Shown: in pieces, positions 15,001 through 21,000 of the stretch
Layout of the letters: the number at the start of each line of letters is the position of its first letter
How positions within the stretch are numbered: the first letter of the stretch is position 1
NCBI GenBank assembly: GCA_036822055.1
Contig: DAISIK010000011.1
Coordinates: forward strand, 7,998-71,997
Length of the DNA: 64,000 nucleotides
Reading direction: 5' to 3'
Source: DAISIK01 sp036822055
GTDB taxonomy: Bacteria > Verrucomicrobiota > Verrucomicrobiia > Opitutales > Puniceicoccaceae
Position numbers and translations under genes: made by a program
Notes under the pieces: generated by a model
Told to the model about the DNA's origin: nothing
Database searches by the model: none
Seen by the model: only the letters and a program-made list of their open reading frames with translations

Positions 15001-18000
15001 TCGTAGCCTTGTAAGTCATCTCGATCCCGAAGCGCCCTTGCTCCCGGATAAAGGCCAGCCCCAAATCAACCCCGGCATCAAGGAAAAGGTTTACCCGCTC
15101 ACGCAACTGTTCGAGGGAGATCGTAAAATTCGCAGGATCGGTCAGCCCCGCCTTCTGCGCAAACTCGAGAGCAGCCTCCAGATCATCAATCGGTGGAGCG
15201 ATAAAGAATGGTGAAATCGGCGTGAACTCCAAATTGTCCGAATCCGCTTGGTCTTCGAGGGCTCGATTGGCTGGGCCCGCCAGCTCTCCCAAAGCCCGGC
15301 CCAACTCCGAAAAGGCACTCCCCACCCCCCCGAGCGCACTACCGACGGCGTTCTTAACCTTGACTCCAATACCCGCTGCCCCCGAAGCCGCCGCCGAACC
15401 GATCACAGAAATACCGTTGACTACCAAATCGACCGCGTCCCGCAGGCCATCAAATTTTACGCTAAAGTTGCCAATTCCTTTGGCGATTGCTGCCGCCTCC
15501 CAAGGATCAATCTCCTGGGATCGTTCCGGAGCCCCAACATTCACCTGGAAAGTCGAACCCTCCCCTGCGGAGAAGCGGATGCGCCCGAATGGATCAGCCT
15601 CCCAAACTCTCGGATCATTAAAGAACACTGATTCCACCCACGAACCGGAAGCCGAAGTCGTCGTCAGGGGGCTGGCAAGATCCGATGCTAGAAGATCACC
15701 GAGAAGGTCTCCAATCCCGGTGTGGTCATAGCCATTCCCAACATTGTCAACCAGCAGACCTTTCAGACCGTGTAGCAGGAAGGGGTCATTGGCATTAACA
15801 TCGTCAAACTCAACCGCAAATCCGTTCCCGGTATTCCTCGTCTGCGCCCAAAAAAGCCCGAAATCATATCCTTCAAAATCAAGTATTTCGGCGGGGGTAA
15901 CCGCTGCACCCGTGAAATCCGCCAAAGTCTCCCAACCGAAGCTCGCCTTGCCCAATCCCGGGATCAGATCCTGAGTATCCAGCGGAGTCAGATAGGTAAA
16001 TTCCCAATTCACCGTTGTTCCTCCCTCACGCGGTATCAGCAACAACCAGAGGTTGGCGGAGAGTGCCGCAGCCTCAAGGGCTCCAGCCTCGATGTTCCCG
16101 AACGTAACCTCCTGAAGCCCACCCTCGCTGGTCGACGGGCTAAGGGTCAATCCGGTCCCGAATACTGCCGCCGCCTCATGGGTGTCAACGCCAGCCGAGC
16201 CAGTAAAGTCCGGGTCAGTCGAGGCAGCTAACCACAGGGCTCCGTTGGCATCAAAAACCTCCATGAAGGGAAGGGTTGGATCGCCCAAGGCGCCACCAGC
16301 TGTCGGAAGAACATCGAAATCCAGATGCCTTCCAGCCTGGTGATGGGCCGTCGGCTCCGTAGCGTGCAGGAAAGGATCAGCATAGCTTCCGCCCGCACGG
16401 CTCGCAGCAACCAACAACAGTTCGTCCCCGGGGCCGAGCAGATTATTCCATTCAATCAGGAAATCCCTCGCCCAGCTTGTGGCCCAGGTTTCTCCAACCG
16501 CCGAAAGAACTTCAATCCTCGGGAGAACCAACTCGGCAAGGTCTACCCAAATCGGAGAAGCTGCCCGGTTGAAAGGCCCAAATACCGAACCCGCAGGTTG
16601 GGCGACGATCGGATTGTCAGCCGAGGAAAGGACCGCGGCCGTAAAGACCCCGACAGCGATTCGAGTATCAAAATCGAGCTCACCGGTCACCTCGATCCGC
16701 GAGGTCCCATAAACCGTCCGAAACCCGAGGTAGTTCAAGCGCTGCTGGACTTGGGCCACCGAACGGGAATCCAGAAGGTCGAGCGGATCAACGGTCGGGA
16801 TTGGCGCAAGCAATCGTTCAGCCGCCAGTTGCGCAAGGGCCTGTTCAACCTCAAAGCCAAACCGTCGTTTCACCGAGGCCTGGACCTCCTCAGAATTTCC
16901 CGAAAAACGAACCAACCCTCCACTCGCGTTTTCTCTTCCCCGCTCAAGATAAATTTCCGGGATCAACTCCTCGTCGGTCAGCTCAAGCGGGTCAGACTTT
17001 CCCGTTCCCGCAAGGGTTGCCGCCAAGGCTACGGCCAACACATCGGTCTGGGGACCATGCTGCACTGCTGTTGACCAAACCACGTTTTGCAAGGCTCGAC
17101 TTCGAGCATCAATATCGATCCCGAATTGTTGGAGGAAACTTGATACAAGGGGATCGTAATGGGTCGCCTTGATGTAGGCGAATTGGGCTCTCGAAAATTG
17201 AGGTGCCGTGACCGGGTCGGTAGCCAACTCTCGCCACTTATCCTTAAATGCTGTACTGTTCAGCTCCAGCCCATCAAAGTCCGGTCCGTAACCTTGGCTC
17301 TCGATAAAGTCGAGCACTCGAATCAGTCCATTCCGCATTACGCTGATCAACTGGTAGAGACCATAGGAGGCACCTCCCGCATCCCCGACTCCACTCGAGA
17401 TGATCGCCGGATTTCCGTTGGATTCCCACCGCTCCGAGAGAGATCCGAGTTCCGGTAGAATATCCTCATCGACCACCGGATAAGGATCGGTCGGAACGGC
17501 CTCGGAATTGCTCGATCCATCGCGGTCCAAAGTCGCTGTGTAGCCCTGAAAGACTGGCACGCTCAGGGTGCGGGTAGACGTATCCACCCCGGAGATACGG
17601 TAATCAATGTCAATAAATCCCTGGAATCCACGCGATCCGGGATCAGAATCGGCGCCGATTCCATCAAGGGTTGGTGGCGACAGGAGGAATCTTCCGGTGT
17701 CCCGGAAGCTGTTACCGGTCAAAGTATCATCGTAGATCACCGAGACTCTCGCCCCACTCACCGGATCAGTGAAAAAGTCCCAACCAGTCGACGGGTCCGA
17801 AAGATCTGCTCCAGACGGATTGAGAAGAATCGTCCCATTCGCAGAACGCAGTGTTAAATCAACCAGTTCAAATCCTGGCTCGGTTCCTCCCAGACCCGTG
17901 ACCAAGGAAAGGTCAATAGCTGCCAAGTCACCGGTTCGGGTCCCGGGCAGCAGCTCGAAGTTGTCCAGATAAAGTTCTAAAGACGGCAAAGCCGTCGTCA

Positions 18001-21000
18001 GCTCAACCCGGAGCGACCGCGACTCCCCACGATGGTACCCCGGGATATAGACCAGCAGGTCCTCCCCGGAGGCGGAGATTTGCCCAACGTCGAAAGCCCC
18101 GATCAACGATCCCTCCTCCGCCGGATCTCCCAGGTAAACCCTCAAAAAGGATCCCGTTCCATTGCCGTTGCGCTCCGCATTAAAACGAATAGCCCCCGCG
18201 AAAGATGGAATGTAGAAATGGTTGTGGATCCGCGCCGATGCTTCAGAGTCAAGTTGGAGGTAAAAATTCTCGAATGGCTCAAGCAGCTCACCGAGAGGGA
18301 AGTTGACGGGTAAGCCAGTCAGGCTGGTGACCACCCCATCTCCACCTCCCCCGTGGTGGGACCACCCGGGAACAATATTCTGATCCCCGAAGAGTAGATC
18401 GTTGGCACTGCCATAGCCGTTGAAATTACCGTTTGCGATTTCCAGGGGCGACCATTGGGCTGCCCATCGCGCATTGATTAAATCCCCAGCTGTCAATCCA
18501 GCTGGTAAACTCGCCGGAGGGTTACCGTCAGGGCCTTTGAGTGGAGAAGGAGTGTGCTGATGGGAAGAGGCTACGATCTTGCCCTCCACAACGCCCGGCG
18601 TGGCTGGATCATCCAACAGGTTGAACTGAAAATCGTCTACGTAGAAATTGGGATCCGGGCGATAGACCCTGCCGTCGTCAGCATTCTGATTGCCGATCCT
18701 GCTCCAGAAGTATCCGTATCCCTCTGTCGGATTGGCCCCTCCATTTCCAGAGGTCGATCCATCGCGGTCGGTGATCGTCCCCAAATAGAAGTTCGCCCAA
18801 ACATCGGTATGAGCCAGGGGATTGTCTCCGTTCGGTGAGACAATCGCGGAGATATCAAAGTTGGCGGCCCCCGGAATAGGACGGCCATCGGGGAAGAAAC
18901 TTGTCTGGAAATAAACGTCCGCGAAAGCCACATTGTCCCAGACCACTGCTCCGTATCCATCCACTCCAAGATCCTGAAGCACTCCCAGCGTGTAGAGCTC
19001 CTGCCAGGCATCCTGCGGAGCTTCTGAGAACAGGTCTCCGAATAATTCAAAACCCAGCAGATCGATCAAGCTGACATCCGCATCAACTGCGGCGGCTAAT
19101 AGATCCCCCAGAGGGAATCGCTGGTTAAAATCATGGGGATCCAGATAAGTAACATGATCGACCGGAACGCCAAAAGCAGCCATCCGTTCAATAGCCTCGG
19201 AGGTCACCGCCGACCCGAAACTGTGCGCGATAAAGTGAAAGGGCAAGTTCGCGTCGCCAGCTTCCGGTTGGAGCAGACCGAGGCGAATCAGAAGGTTAAA
19301 TAGCGCGTCCCCTGCCGCCTCCCCCCAACCAGGGGAGATTTCATTCGACTCGGGCGCCCAATCGAAAACCAGCACCACCTCCAACAAATCATCCTCCCCG
19401 ACCGACTCGATCTGAGTCAGACCAGGAAAAATGGACTGTTGCGGATCAAACCACCCATCGCGTCCCTGGGCGGGGATGTCGTAGTCGAGCAAGTAGCCAC
19501 CCCGCTGCTGCAAGATAGCCAGGGCTAGCGGCATCATCGAATCCCCGGCTGATGCTCCGCGCCCCTGCTGGGCATCTGGAATGCCATCCCCGTCCAGGTC
19601 AAAGGGTTCGGTCAGCCCACCGAAGAGCCAGCCCGCGAAGGAATCCTCTCCGTTGAATGGTTGGAAACCGTGCGTAACCACCGTCACCCCACCGATCTTG
19701 CCCTCCTCCAGTGCTACCGCAAGTTCCCCGGCCACCGCTTCAACGCTCAGGCCATTACTCAAGCCTGGCGCCCAGAATCCATTCGGCAGATCCAAACTGA
19801 ATGAACCGGCAGGGAAATAACGGGATGGCAACCCAAGCAAATAATCAAAGACCGGAATGAAAGAGGGAGAGGAAGTATCGACGATTGGAATCGTTTTCCC
19901 CACCTTTGCCCCGATTCCCAACTTAAACCCAAAATCGATTTCTCCGACCAGCAGCGGGATGTCCAGAGATGCCTCTCCGCCAAGAAATAGGTTCACCGCT
20001 GGCTCGACCTCAACCTTCAGAGTCGGAGGCGTCCCCAATGCAGTAAGGATACCGGCAAAGGAGTCCGGTCTTCCATAGAAAAGATCCAGGGAAATCTGAG
20101 CCGCCGGGATGGTGCTTCCGAGGATTCGTTCCCAGACCGTGTCGAAGGCGTAGGGAACCATGAGATCGATCAGAAAGATCTGGAACTCTACCGGAACACG
20201 GGCGGCCTCTGGCAGAAAAGCAAGCAGGACATCCGCCTCGGCATCCGGCTCAGGCCGTGTTTCAGGCATGAGGGATAGAGCGGAACCGAGTGCAAAGGGC
20301 AGTTGGGGCAGGTTATCGTAGAGCGAGTAGGCGCCCAGCAGATCCAGGACCGGTAGTGTTTTTTCCAGGATTAGCTTACCAGCTACCCCACCACCAGCCT
20401 CAAGCTTCGCGCTCAAAAACTGCCCCAGCTCTGCATTAAGCCCAAACTCTGCTCCAAAGGAGAGGGATGTACCAATCGTGATGTCGGGATTGCTCCCCAG
20501 AGCAAGGGCCACCGGATTGAGCCCAGGCCCAAACTTTATGTACTGCTCGAGTTCTACCTTTGCCCCGAGGAGGTAGACACTAACAGCGCGCGAAATAGAA
20601 ATTTCCCCCAAGGAGAAGTCTCCAGTCAAAAGGCCGAGAGCCAAACCGGAAGGGGGAGCCCAGGAAACCTTGATCACCCCGCTTGCGTTGGCCGCATCCA
20701 CGGTAAGGGTACCTCCAATAGTAGAGCCCCCGCCGGCAACCTCTCCTATAAACTGGAAAACCAACTCAATCGCCCCATCCGGAGAAACCGCTTTTGCCAA
20801 ATCCAGGCCGGGAGCAGCGACCGCGCCAGCGGTTGAGCTTATCGCCGAACTCACTGAGTTGGCGAACTCAAGATAATCGAAGGCTACTCCAGACGCCTCC
20901 TCCGCATAGGTGGCGATGAAGTCAAAAATCCCGGGTACTTCCACCCCGCCAACACTTTCTCCCGTGAAGGCCGTCAATCCCTTCACATAATCCCAAAAAT

